From Casuarius casuarius (Eukaryota; Chordata; Aves; Casuariiformes; Casuariidae), in contig PTFA01000112.1 in the NCBI GenBank assembly GCA_003342895.1, forward strand, positions 1,045,052 through 1,109,051: a stretch of DNA of 64,000 nt, given 5' to 3'. Below, piece by piece: positions 24,501 through 34,668 of the stretch (positions are counted from its first letter, which is position 1; every line of letters begins with the position of its first letter). A model generated the notes under the pieces. The model saw only the letters and a program-made list of their open reading frames with translations, made no database searches and had not been told where the DNA came from. A program made the position numbers and the translations under genes.

Positions 24501-27500
24501 CTCTGCATGAGAAGGTCAACATCGTGCCCCTGATTGCCAAAGCCGACTGCCTGATTCCCTCTGAGATCCGGAAACTAAAAGAGAGGGTGAGATGNTCTTT
24601 CTCTATGGGGGAATGCCCTGATGAGGCAGCAGAGACATGCAGGGCGGGGAGGGGAGCAGTGNAGTACCTGCAAATCTCATTTAAACGGTGCTCTGAGATA
24701 CCTGTGAAAAAGGAAACGGTGTTTGGAGAGAGGCCAGCTCTGTAGGAAGCATCAAATCCCTTCCCCATCTGTAGGTTATAGCAAACCCATGGCAGCACAA
24801 ACAGGGAATAAACGCAGCACTTCTGTATTGTTCAATGTTGCATCTTCTTGTTGTTGCCTTGCATGGACACAGATCCGAGAAGAGATTGACAAATTTGGCA
24901 TTAAAGTGTACCAGTTTCCGGAGTGTGACTCTGATGAAGATGAGGAATTCAAACAGCAAGACAGAGAGCTGAAGGTAAGGAACCAGCTGAGCAGCGTACT
25001 GGAGGTCTGGGTTGTGGGTACGTTGTCTGGCCTGGATGGAGCCAGAGCTGCCCTGTGCGTGCCCTGTGTTTGCCAAAGGCCCTTGCGGCTGATAGCCGGG
25101 AGAGAGTCTACATTGGCTCTTGTGGCAGACAGCCTGGAGAAGGGGGCTGATGTCTGTGCTGGTGGCATGAAGTCACGTGTCACGTGAAGACANGGGACTT
25201 TTGGTGTCCCATCAGGCAGTGTCAGTGTTTTCTTGGCCGGAGGCACCAGCAGCCCAGGCCAGACCCTTTGCAAGCTGAGCCGGCCTTGCTTGCAGGGAGC
25301 ACGCGGTATGGCCTCATCTCTCCNGCCGGAGATGGGCTTTGGCTCCCTTCTGAGCAGTGAGGTGCATGGCCTGCACCTCCCTGACTGGACAAGCTCTCAG
25401 CCTGTACTGTCCCACTTTTTTGGTGTCCAGCCTTTGCCCTGGCTTCTCTGTAGTTTCCTCTCAAAAAAACAGAGAGAGACCTGCAGAGAGACAGCTTCCT
25501 CCAGGACAGTTGAGAAGGTCAGGCTGGGAATCAGGCTGCCTGCAGATCCCAGTGCCTGTAGGCTTTTCTCTGTGTCCATGTTGTGGTGTCCTGAGCTGGG
25601 GCACACGTGGGTGTCCCTGTGTCTTTCCCACCAGCACCTTCCTCCTGTTCTGTTCTGCCTGAGCTCAGCCCGCGGAGGGGGGATCTGTGGGCAGCACCAG
25701 GCTGAGCCGGGTTCAGCAATGCCTCTCGTTCCAGGAGAGCGCTCCCTTTGCTGTCATCGGCAGTAACACGGTGGTGGAGGCGAAAGGCCAGAGAGTCCGT
25801 GGACGGCTGTACCCCTGGGGCATTGTGGAAGGTAGGCACGGTGCCTGGGAGTGGACCGCGAGCGGCAGGCAGCAGGCAGGGAAGGACGGAGGTGGGCACG
25901 TACAACGGGGGCTGCAGGGGAGAACATAGCACTGCACAGCCNTGGCTGCGCAGCCCTGCTCTGGGCCAGGCCATCTCTGCCACCTGGCCCAGCAAAGCCC
26001 CCTGCTCTGCAGCCCCCGAGCACAGGGCAGGGTGTAGATGGAGGTCTGTTTGGGAGGCCTGTTACTGACCTCTGGCAACAGCACGTAGCAATCGCCCTGC
26101 CTCTGAGACCACAACAGAGTGAGGAAGAGAAGCTCCAGTCTGAACGGAGGAAGCCCTGGGCTTTAATGCATTAGGATGTGTCCTCTTGTTAAGGGGAGCA
26201 GCTGGGCATTGCCAGTTTCTGGGGAGAAGCCGTTGCCCTCAGCCGTAAACCCTCCCACACTCCCTCCTTCTCTGCTGCNGCTGCCGTGTGTGCTGGGCTC
26301 GGCTGCGCAGGACACAGGTGGGGAGAGAGGATGGACACCGGGAGGCTGGCGCAGAGAGCACCCCTTGTCCTGGCGGGTCCTCTCCCCGCTGCCCAGCCCG
26401 GGAGNGAGGCAGGGCTCAGGAGATGGTGTGTGGTTGCAACACACATCCAGGGAGGAGGGTGACAGAGGGGTTTGAGCGTGTGGTATTAAGACCTCAGCTT
26501 TGAGCTCTGCATTAAGCTGTGTTTGCTACAGCCTGACTCTGGTGCTACTGCCGTGGGGCTGGAGCTGCTACCAGCGCTGAGGCTGTGAAGTCCCCTCCAA
26601 GCAGCAGTGAGTCCCAGGGGCAGGGCTGGAGGCTGTGCTGNTGCACGGTGTGTTTGTCTCTAGTTTTTTGCCTGTCTAAAGGGAGAAATTTCTTAAAGCC
26701 CATGGGCAGAATGACCCTGAAATGGCTTTTGCTGCTGTTGCTGACTCCCACCCATGCTGGCCTGCTGGTGCATTGCTTTACGGTCACAAAAGCCCGTGTG
26801 TGCACTCGTGGGCTGGCGCCGGCTGCTTGGGCTGCCCAGCTGCTGGCTCTGCTCTCTGGCTGGCCCCAGAGAGGGCAGCGCCTCTCGGGGTGCTGGTGCT
26901 TGGCACCGAGCTTAGCTTTGAGAAACCATGGGCCTGACACAGCCTGCTTCCCCCAGCCCTGCAGAGGTCAACAGGGAGCAGCTGGAAGGAGGCAAGCGGG
27001 ACCGGAGCCCGGGCATCCCTCGGGGCTGACCGTCTCGGTAGAGAGCTCCCCACCACCGTGGTGAGCACACAGCTCCCGAGCACGGCGCTTCCATGGAGAG
27101 TCNCGCAGCACTGCCTGGGGTCTGGCTCCCAGGGGTGACAGTGGCTGTTTCAGCTCTCCAGACCATTGCCTGCTCGTGGCTTTGCTCCTTCGGGGATGAT
27201 GCAAGCCCACGGGAAAGCTGTCCTCCCTACAGGGGCCTTTCAATCAGTCCTAAACTCTGAGGAGACAAGCGGTTTGCCTCCAGCGCTTGCTGCAGTCACT
27301 GTGGTTNTAACAGTTGCATCCCGTGTACCTGGGAGCAGTGTGCTCCCTCAGGGCTCTTCTATATGTGCTTAATTAATCCTCTTACCCAGAAAAAGTCCTG
27401 GGAACACAGTGACCTCGGCAGCCTGCCTCAAGGTCGACAAGTGCAGCCTGTTGTGGAGCATCAGCAAGGCCTGCGCGGGGGCCGGGAGGGAGAGCCCTGG

Positions 27501-30500
27501 GCACTGGGAAGGAGTGCGTGGGTGGAGGGTGGGGAACTGGAAGGCGTTTCAGTCTGGGCTGGGTGCTGGGAGGTGATCAGGGGCTCCGGGCTCTCTGGAC
27601 AGGGCTGGCGAGGTGCGAAATCCAAGCACTCTGCTGTTGTTGCTTCTGCAGTTGAAAACCAGGCGCACTGCGACTTTGTGAAGCTGAGGAACATGCTGAT
27701 CCGGACACACATGCATGACCTGAAGGACGTCACTTGCGATGTCCACTATGAGAACTACCGAGCTCAGTGCATCCAGCAGATGACCAGGTGGGTCCCCGCT
27801 GCTTNGCCCGGGGATGGCAGGGGTGTCTCGCTCTCGGTGGAGATGGGGCTGCTCTCAAAATGGCTCGTCAGTCAGGAGGCTGGGGGTCTGCTGGGGACAT
27901 GCTGGGCTGCACCCTGGAGAATTGAACTGGGAAATAAAATAGCAGATCTAAGCGTATCTGCAGCCCGAGCCCACTGCAGGCATGCTTCTGAGAATCCATT
28001 TTCCTTTCCGAGGATCCTGCGCACAGACCTTAGGAAATAGGCCTGGAGATAAAAGATCTGTCTGAGGAGCTTTTCCTAGCACTGGGTGCTAGGAAACCAG
28101 TTTAATGAAACAGGGAATAAACCATCTCTCTGGGTGATAGCTGTGTGCCTTGCTAAAAGAGGAAGGCGTTCTGTCATGTCGCCTCACCAGCTACAGCTCT
28201 GCCTAGATGACAGCATCACCCTTGGGCTGCTGCGGTTGCTCAGACAACAGAGCCCAAGCAATTAACAGTTACTGAGTCTTAACACATCTCCGAAGATTTC
28301 TCTGCCTTGTCTTGCTGTCTGTTGTGTTTGATTCTCTGTGGTTTTAATCACAATGATCGGAAAATAGGAGAGAACATTTGCAGGCTTTTCATTTGCAAGC
28401 CACCTCCTTTTTTCCTTCTCCCTTCTACGATGGAAACATTAGGGACAGACTTTAGATTTACGTAGATCTTGGCTCCTCTGTTGTAAACCATCCCCTTCAC
28501 TTCCTGCCTGAACTGGCCGGGTAACTGTGCTGCCACGTTGCAGAGCAGAGAAGGCAGCGCTTCACTGAGGAACAGTCCAGTGTGTGTGTCACTGTGCAGG
28601 CTGGGAGGCTTAGTTCACACAACACATCTCAGTACTTCTGCAGAACAGATGAGTCTGTCTTTTTCAGCAGTGAGAATGTGGAGTGCCAGAATAGCTGTGT
28701 GAAACGCTACTATGAGAAGTGTCACAGTCACAAGTTAGATAGGATACGTGTCTATTAAAAGAAGAGAGCAACAAAGAAGCAGTTGCTCAGCTAAAGAAAT
28801 GCTTNAAAGTTTGCTACCGTTTCTCATGCTGTGGCTAGTTGCCTGCCAGTGAAATCTTGGAGAACCAGAGTGTGGCCATTTCTAGCACTGGGATAAAGGT
28901 CCATCTCTGGAGAGATTTTTCTGGGAGGAGATCCCAAGCTCCAGGGCTGGAATTGCCTCAGTAATGAGCCAATGGTGACTCCAAGTGGTGAAAGCCTGCA
29001 AGTGGCACCTTAAATTCCCAATTCCAGCTTAGGCTTCCCTGCCNGGCTGGCCTCTGCCATCTGCTCCTCACCCGCAGAGAGTCCTCCTTTGGGGAGGAAG
29101 TAATCTCCTTCCTCTGTGCCCTGCACACCCCAGCCCTTGGGGAAATACTGTGCTATGCTATGCCTGTTGTCTCATATCTCCCGCCTCTTGAACAGAGGGA
29201 CCAGGCTTTGCTATCAGACTTGCAGTGGTTAAACTGCTTCCCTGGTTTTATCTTTCTGAAAAAAGGGCCATGGTGAGTATGCAGTGCCTTAGAGATGCCG
29301 ACAGTTCATGCTGATGCTGTGTATGTGTGTNGCGATGCACACTAGAAGGCACGTGCATTCACAAAGGCGGGCAAAAGAAGACNGGAGGAATCAGCTTTAG
29401 ATGTCTCTAGTAAGCTTGCCAGCGTTGTCACATAAGGTGGTCAGAAATACCAGCACTTTTCTGTCTGTTTTTGCTCTCAGTGGTCTGTAAGCCTGTTTTA
29501 GGGTTTTGTCAGTGCTGGCTACCCACAGGCTTCTGTTCTGAAAACTTTTATCGACTGTGGTCTTGGTCTGCATCCAAGTGCATCCCGCACCGCTGTGCTA
29601 GATTGCCCCAGCGCCCCTCTGCCTGGCCGTGTGTGTTGCCACATTGTTGGCAGGTCGGCGACTGGCTGCTGCTGGGTGTCAACTCCCCAGCCAGCCAGCC
29701 TGAACCACAGCTGACTGTGTTTCTCCCCTCTCTCCATCTCCCTAGCAAGCTGACTCAGGACAACAGGATAGAAAGCCCGATTCCTATCCTGCCTCTCCCA
29801 ACACCTGACACTGAGACGGAGAAGCTGATCAAAATGAAGGATGAGGAGGTGAGACCCATTTCTGCCTGGGCCTCCTTGGTGTTATAGCTGGAATCTGAGG
29901 AGTTTCTCCTGGATTGCTCCGCAGAGGCTGTCCTGGGGCTTCCCAGTCCTGTCTCCCATCATCGCTGGCTGCTGATGTGGAGGATGGGATGTNAGCACTG
30001 TCTCTTCTGCCAGGTGGACCTTAACCATGTTCCACCCTGGGCACTATAGCCTCTCTGAGANATCCCTTTGTCTCCCCCGAAGGACTACACAGTCACCCCA
30101 GCACCCCTTAAAGTATCTAATCAGCACTGTCCAGGGCAAGCGTCTTCTGTCCTGGCCAGCCACTGTGGTGGGAAGTGCCTGGCTGTCAGAGNAGTGATGG
30201 ACGGCCTGGGAGCTGGCCCCTGCAGCTCTACCCAGCCCAGCAAGGGCTCGCTGCTCTCTGCGCACTGTCCTGCCAGACCGAACGGCAGCTTCTCACCTGC
30301 CTGGTCTGGTTCTGGACCACTTGGAGCAGTGGTAGGGGAAGGATGGGCATTTCCGTGGGCGGGGGGGAGCCAGAAACCCTTTCCACAAGATCCCTGCGCC
30401 CTCTGCAGATCACTGGCACCCTGCCACAGCAGATCCNTCCTTTGACTGTCTCTTCTCTGTCTCATGCAGTTGCGGCGGATGCAAGAGATGCTGCAGAAGA

Positions 30501-30526
30501 TGCAGCAGCAGATGCAGGATCAGTGA
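15490..30526 (+). CDS. SEPT5: Septin 5, whole coding region (11 exons)
   Basis: Coding exons are 15490-15579, 21616-21712, 22659-22745, 23334-23457, 23628-23762, 24469-24586, 24873-24974, 25735-25831, 27652-27787, 29746-29848 and 30470-30526. Together they make 1146 nt, or 381 residues. All junctions are GT-AG and phases agree. Septins form GTP-binding hetero-oligomeric filaments; SEPT5 binds syntaxin and damps exocytosis in neurons and platelets. Visible motifs are the P-loop GESGLGKS (63-70), switch-I Thr97 (the catalytic position in the SEPT2 group), DTPG (120-123), AKAD (201-204), the septin unique element from about 276, and a short C-terminal coiled coil (about 350-381). I chose ATG 15490 because it has G at -3 and +4 and the protein starts like the mammalian MDS-type isoform (378 residues in human). 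The core is nearly identical to mammalian SEPT5, and no exon is damaged. Confidence 0.97.
15580..21615 (+). other. SEPT5: SEPT5 intron 1
   Basis: This intron of about 6 kb runs from gtacag to ctgcag. Its first third is CpG-island sequence with a 19-bp minisatellite; the rest is ordinary intronic sequence with GC-rich patches (about 20.4-20.6 kb). The first exon of the common mammalian isoform (MSTGLRYKSK type) was not recognised here or elsewhere in the window. A short ATG-started frame at 21011 is discussed in the findings. Confidence 0.85.
17332..17388. repeat. 19-bp minisatellite, three copies
   Basis: The unit ggaggaaggtgggagcgca is repeated three times head to tail; the third copy carries a g-to-a change. 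It sits in the CpG-rich part of SEPT5 intron 1 and is probably length-polymorphic. Confidence 0.9.
21616..21712 (+). CDS. SEPT5: SEPT5 coding exon 2
   Basis: It encodes [20 protein letters not shown] through FTLMVA and the first base of Gly63, leading into the GTPase domain. The acceptor is ctgcag, the donor gtgaga, and it ends in phase 1. This is the first exon shared between mammalian SEPT5 isoforms. Confidence 0.97.
22659..22745 (+). CDS. SEPT5: SEPT5 coding exon 3 (P-loop)
   Basis: It completes the G1/P-loop GESGLGKS (63-70), which binds the GTP phosphates, and continues through [19 protein letters not shown]. The acceptor is tcaattag and the donor gtaagt-like. All P-loop residues are intact. 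Confidence 0.97.
23334..23457 (+). CDS. SEPT5: SEPT5 coding exon 4 (switch I and DTPG)
   Basis: It encodes residues 92-132 plus two bases of Cys133. Thr97 in ERINQTVEI corresponds to the switch-I threonine needed for hydrolysis in SEPT2-group septins. [11 protein letters not shown] holds the G3 motif. Phases at both junctions match the neighbouring exons. Confidence 0.97.
23628..23762 (+). CDS. SEPT5: SEPT5 coding exon 5
   Basis: It encodes [20 protein letters not shown] and onward to [12 protein letters not shown], the conserved middle of the septin G domain. The acceptor is tccccag, the donor gtgaga, and it ends in phase 2. Confidence 0.97.
24469..24586 (+). CDS. SEPT5: SEPT5 coding exon 6 (AKAD)
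   Basis: It encodes [20 protein letters not shown] and [23 protein letters not shown] (201-204) is the G4 motif giving guanine specificity. The exon ends in phase 0 before gtgaga. Confidence 0.97.
24873..24974 (+). CDS. SEPT5: SEPT5 coding exon 7
   Basis: Exactly 34 codons (218-251) run from [20 protein letters not shown] through the acidic DEDEEF to RELK. Both ends are phase 0. The DSDEDE acidic run is typical of the SEPT2 group. Confidence 0.97.
25735..25831 (+). CDS. SEPT5: SEPT5 coding exon 8
   Basis: It encodes [20 protein letters not shown] and [12 protein letters not shown]. It carries the G5-like region and the start of the septin unique element, which forms part of the filament interface. 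The donor is gtaggc and it ends in phase 1. Confidence 0.97.
27652..27787 (+). CDS. SEPT5: SEPT5 coding exon 9 (septin unique element)
   Basis: It encodes [20 protein letters not shown] and [20 protein letters not shown], ending in QQMT plus two bases of the next codon. This is the hallmark septin unique element. The preceding intron (25832-27651) holds no recognised gene. Confidence 0.97.
27788..29745 (+). other. SEPT5: SEPT5 intron 9
   Basis: This intron of nearly 2 kb begins gtgggt and ends cctag. No coding frame with family similarity and no clear repeat were recognised in it. Confidence 0.85.
29746..29848 (+). CDS. SEPT5: SEPT5 coding exon 10
   Basis: It encodes [20 protein letters not shown] and [15 protein letters not shown]. 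The proline-rich linker joins the G domain to the C-terminal coiled coil. The acceptor is cctag and the donor gtgaga. Confidence 0.96.
30470..30526 (+). CDS. SEPT5: SEPT5 coding exon 11 with stop
   Basis: The last 18 residues are [18 protein letters not shown], followed by TGA at 30524-30526. Leucine/methionine heptads and glutamines complete the short C-terminal coiled coil characteristic of SEPT5. The acceptor is catgcag. Confidence 0.96.
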   Translation: MRRMQEMLQKMQQQMQDQ

Positions 30527-30760
30527 AAGGCAGGTGTTCGGAGGGCAAAGGGAATCGCCCGGTGGCCATCTGAAGCCTGGCTTGAGCTGTGGACGTTTAA
30601 AAAGAGGTTCCCTGTTGTGTAGAGACTTGTGGGCAAGAGCTGCACCCGCACCCTCTAATTTATTAGCAGCAATGCTGGCTTTGCAGTCAGCCAGATTGTG
30701 GAGGAGGCTGTTCACTTAACAGTTTACTGATGTGTATTTCCTTTTTTTTTAATTACTACT

Positions 30761-30868
30761 CTTTCTTTTCTTTTTCTTTTTTTTTTTCTTTTTTCTTTTT
30801 TTTTTAAAGAAAATAGCCTGGGAATTATTGAAGGCATCCTAAAAAAGAAAAGAAAGAAAAGAAAAAGA
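30761..30868 (+). repeat. SEPT5: Opposed pyrimidine and purine tracts (potential hairpin)
   Basis: 30761-30805 is almost pure T/C (tttctttt units). 30841-30868 is pure A/G (aaaagaaag units). The second tract is largely the reverse complement of part of the first, so the RNA can form a stem of 20 or more pairs around a loop of about 35 bases. The tracts are read directly; folding in the cell is inferred. Confidence 0.7.
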
Positions 30869-33800
30869 TCCCCCTTTCCCATGTACTAAATTCTTGTTTG
30901 GGAATGCTCTGGTATTTAAAGTCCTGGTTTCTCTGGTGTACGAACTTGAAGATTATCTGTGTCAATGCACGTAAATGTTTACTCCCAACTGAGGTGCTGT
31001 GCCCCCCTCTCCCTCCCTTCGTCCGGGGCCAGCACAGGCATCCTAAAGGCAGACGTTCCCTCCTGTGAGTTCGACCTGCACTGCCCAGGCTTAGCCTGGN
31101 GCCAGCTCTGGCCCAAAGAGCAGGGGCTGGGGGTATCTCTGTGCACGGACCTGCTGAGGGGTCCTGATAGTTGCATGGTTCCCTGCCTGGGTTTTTTTTG
31201 GTTGNTTGGTTGGTTTTGTTTTTCCTATCAACAAACTCCAGGATCTTTGCACTGAGTGGCAGGGGACAGAGTGTCTCAAGGTCAGTTAGAAGAAAGCACT
31301 TCCACTGCCCTCAGCTAGGTCTTTCTGGCAGAGGGAATGAGTTTCTGAGGATTGCCTGCAAGGAGGAGGTGACGGGAGTCAGCCCCTTCCCAGCCTGCCA
31401 GCCGTGCTCTCCTCCTGCAGCAGGTCAGAGGGGTTGGCGGAAGCACCATCACAGAAAGGCCAGGGCCCTGCAGCAGCTGGTGAGAGTATCTCATGGCTCT
31501 GCTCTTCCAGCTGCACTTTTCTCCAGTGTTTGCTTGGAAAAGTACCATGGCAGCCAGAGTGCTTAGCCGTGCCTGCTTTGGAAGAACAGAAACCCCAGAG
31601 CTGAAAGCCAACCCCAAATTCAGAGCCGTACTGTCCCCAGGTTTGCAGTTCCACAAGTGTATTGCTGGCTCTGCAGTTCTCCTGGGGCGAGGGGCGGTTT
31701 TTGGGTGTTTGTGCCAGAGATCTGAGAGCCGCCTGTCCCAGCAGGCTGCTTCGCGGGGGCAAGAGGCGGCAGATGGGCTGTGCGGCTGCGGGGAGCTGGC
31801 GTGGGTCAGCGTGGCAGGTGTGGGAATGCCACTGCGCAGGGCCGAGCACAGCCCAGCAGACTCCGTACTTCCTCCCCTGCCCTTTCCCCTGGTACTCAGC
31901 CCTTCGCCCCCTCCCTGGTCCCCAGCTCTTCCTGTCTCAGTGCTGGGAAGGCTGGCGGATCTGCTGGGCAGAGATAAGGGCACTCTTTGGGCAGCAGCTT
32001 CTGTCCCACTCTTGTTTCCTGCAGTATTTTTAACTTCTGGTCCAGCCGGAGATCCCAGGAGTGCAATGTGTCCGACAGCGCAAGACTCACTAGAAACACT
32101 GCCGCACTCACAGGGAGTCCAGGGCTGTTGGAGGGAGAGGCGCTTGGCTCTTCCCTCCAGCTCCAGAGAGCACCACCCTGGATGGGAACCTTCTGCTCCT
32201 CTGGCTCCTGGCCCCATTCCTCTGTCCACACGTCTGCCCGTTGTTTCAGCTCCTCCATCTCTGGCTCTCCCCAGCAGATCTGTCTGGCTGGGAATAGCCA
32301 GGTGCTAAATTCTTTTGTTAGGTGCTACGTTTGTCTGGGTTGAGTACCACACTGATTTCTCTCCATGAGGCTTTAAGTGTCCTNATCAGAGCTTGTTCAG
32401 GACATGAGTAGGTTGGCTGGTTCCAGTTATTCACTGTACAGAGCCTCTGCTTGGCCAGAACATGGGTCGGACAGGCAGGAGAGTCCCCAATGCAACACGG
32501 AAGGACAAAGTGAGGGTGGAAGCCCCTCGGCAGAAATGTGAAAGCTGGGCAAGAGCGATGTCCNAGGCAAACCTCTTCTAAGTGACCTTTTGCTGCCTCA
32601 GAGAGGTGAGAAGTGGGGCAGGGGCATTGGGAACAAGCCCAGCAAGACAGGGGGGAACTCTTCTGCCTTGCCAACATCTTTTCTTTCCTTCTCCCCTGTA
32701 TCAGGCATGTAAGTGACAGTGGCAGTGCCAGCCGAGGGGAGTGGAAGGGTACAGCCTGTCTTCAGTAACATGCAGGGCCAGATGCTTCAGGAGGAAATAC
32801 AGCCTTTCTTTCTGCAGTCTGCATACTTGAGGAACAGAGTAGCCTGAGGTGAGAGCTTCCGCCAGGCTTTCTGGAGGAGGTTTGCTGCTGTCCCAAAGCA
32901 GGAGGACTGCTGAGTTCTCAGCTTTATTCATGCTAGCATAACTGGAAACACCTTGCGGTATCTGTCCCCTCTCTTTTCTTACATTAGTCCTGTCTGTGAG
33001 GAGGATGTTCTGTTGCAAATGAGCCCTGTCCAGATAGAGATGTTCTTTTTTTGAACAAATTCAGGCCTAAAAGGTGGAGACCTTTACTCTTTAGCATTGA
33101 CATAGGAGAGAATACAGCCTTTATCCTGGGCTGTGTGCTGGTGAGAATGCAAACTGCTGGGGTCATGGGCAGGCAGGACTGCTCAGTATTTAACTGCTTC
33201 TGTTCCTCTGGGTGAGGAAATCTGTCAGCTCAGTGCATATGGCTCCTAGATCAAGTCAGCAGTCACAGCTCCACTCTCTACAGAGAACTGGAGTCTTCAA
33301 CTATCAGCTGGGAAAGACAGTTTGAGTTGCACTTGGAGGAAACGGCATACCAGTGAGGCATTAGAGAAGCAGCTTCTGCAGAGGGGAGTGATACTGCTGA
33401 AACTCATGTGCCTGCACAGGAGGTTCCCTTCCCAGAGCATCAGAGCTGGGGGGCTGCTGGGAAGGGGTTAGAGACTGACTTCTGCGGGGGCACCAGAGAT
33501 CCAGCCTTTGGCTTGGAAGGTGGCATGCATTTATTAAAGGAGGAATGCTTTGTACTGTTGAACTGANCTGCACTATAAGCGGGGAGGGGGCTTCTGGACG
33601 AATGTAGCTTGGCCACTTGGCTCTGGCAGCCAGAGAAGCAGAAGAGTGTGGATAGAAAGGTAATTTAACGCCTCCCCTCACGCGACCCTCCACAATCTCA
33701 TACGCAAACCCTGCACCCACAGGCACCTTCCCANGCCTCTGCCAGGCTTTGCCCTGCCGAGTGAGTCACTGCAGGAGCTGTGTCCCACTCCTCGGGCAGA

Positions 33801-34204
33801 GCTCTCNGGGCTGTAGCTGGGGGTTGTCGGTACGTCTCAGACCTTGTGCCTGGCTGGGGAGGGAGCCGTGGCCTGAACTCCTTGTGTGCCGCTGCTGTGC
33901 CGGTCCTGCCTGTGCAGTCCTCCTTGCTGCCTCCCCGCATGCCTCTCCCCCGAGGAGGAGGGGATCCCATTCTTCGTGCTGTGCGATGGCGTTCCCTGCT
34001 CCCTCCTCACAAAGCCAGCTCTGCTGTAATGTTCCTGCCATGCGACTTCCTCATCCNGCTGCTCCATTCCTAGGCTCTTTGTTTCCTGTCCATCTGTTGG
34101 ATTGTTATAATATATATATTTTTTTTGTAAATTTCTGTTTGAACATTTTGTCATTGTGAACAAAGAAAAATGAAACCTTTTAAAACATATCCATTTTATT
34201 AAAT

Positions 34205-34231
34205 GATTATTGTTATTATTATTATTATTAA
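34205..34231. repeat. (TTA)n microsatellite
   Basis: A run of att/tta triplets (ttgttattattattattatta) lies in the AT-rich tail before the SEPT5 poly(A) signal. Confidence 0.85.
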
Positions 34232-34257
34232 TGTTTACTACCTGAATTGATCAGTGA

Positions 34258-34263
34258 AATAAA
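34258..34263 (+). terminator. SEPT5: Consensus poly(A) signal, probably SEPT5
   Basis: AATAAA is followed about 8-10 bases later by an A-rich cleavage-like site and then by T-rich sequence (gatttttcag). It is the first full consensus signal after the SEPT5 stop codon. In human SEPT5 the signal is described as imperfect (AACAAT), giving read-through into GP1BB. Confidence 0.65.
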
Positions 34264-34407
34264 TACATTCAAAAAAAACAACCTCTCTGCTTGATTTTTC
34301 AGTCCCATTGAGTGTCATTGGTGATACATTATTGGGCAGGAGAAAACTGACTGTTTATCCTTTTAACGAGTGCCATTGGAGTAGGCTCCAGGCAGGACTC
34401 CCTGCGT

Positions 34408-34473
34408 GGGATTTCTGGCCTGTGTTTATGTCAGAGGCTAGACAAGATGATCCTAAAGTTCTTCTATCGTTAG
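34408..34473 (+). mobile_element. CR1/L3-like LINE 3' tail
   Basis: The order gggatttctggcctgtgttt ... gtcagaggctagacaagatg ... atcctaaagttcttctatcg follows the 3' terminus of reptile-type CR1 (ggcctgtgtt, caggaggtcagactagatga, tcataatggtcccttctg). It is 5'-truncated and diverged, with no coding remnant. Confidence 0.6.
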
Positions 34474-34630
34474 GGTTCACCTAGGAGAGGTGGCTAATTA
34501 GCNATGGGTAGGATCCAGCCCCAGGAAATACACTTTGTAAGTAACCAAAGGAGTATTTCTGTGCCTGTGCTCTATGAGAAATGATGCAGAGCCAGGATGG
34601 GTCTGGCAGGGTTGAGTAGATTCAGTCCGT

Positions 34631-34668
34631 GCCACATGTGGCCTGAACAGGGTGCCACATGTGGCACC
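34631..34668. repeat. Paired palindromes centred on CACATGTG
   Basis: GCCACATGTGGC occurs at 34631-34642 and again at 34654-34665. The second copy lies inside an 18-base perfect palindrome, ggtgccacatgtggcacc (34651-34668). Centre-to-centre spacing is 23 bases. CACATGTG contains the CANNTG E-box core. Confidence 0.9.

Larger units (their letters stand above)
30527..34275 (+). other. SEPT5: SEPT5 3' UTR (inferred extent)
   Basis: From the SEPT5 stop codon to the first convincing AATAAA there are about 3.7 kb without a splice-and-frame structure. The first part contains a pyrimidine tract facing a purine tract (possible hairpin). The last 200 bases are AT-rich with ttataatatatata and a (tta)n run. 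Long ORFs on either strand here have low-complexity translations and look fortuitous. The exact end, and any earlier poly(A) site (an ATTAAA lies near 33533), needs RNA data. Confidence 0.6.

Noticed and set aside
31315..32229. 304-codon minus-strand ORF in the SEPT5 3' UTR (and a 271-codon + strand ORF over the same bases)
   Set aside because: Both strands are open at once in GC-rich DNA, the translations are low-complexity (Ser, Pro, Gly, Arg) without domains, and no splice or start context supports a gene.
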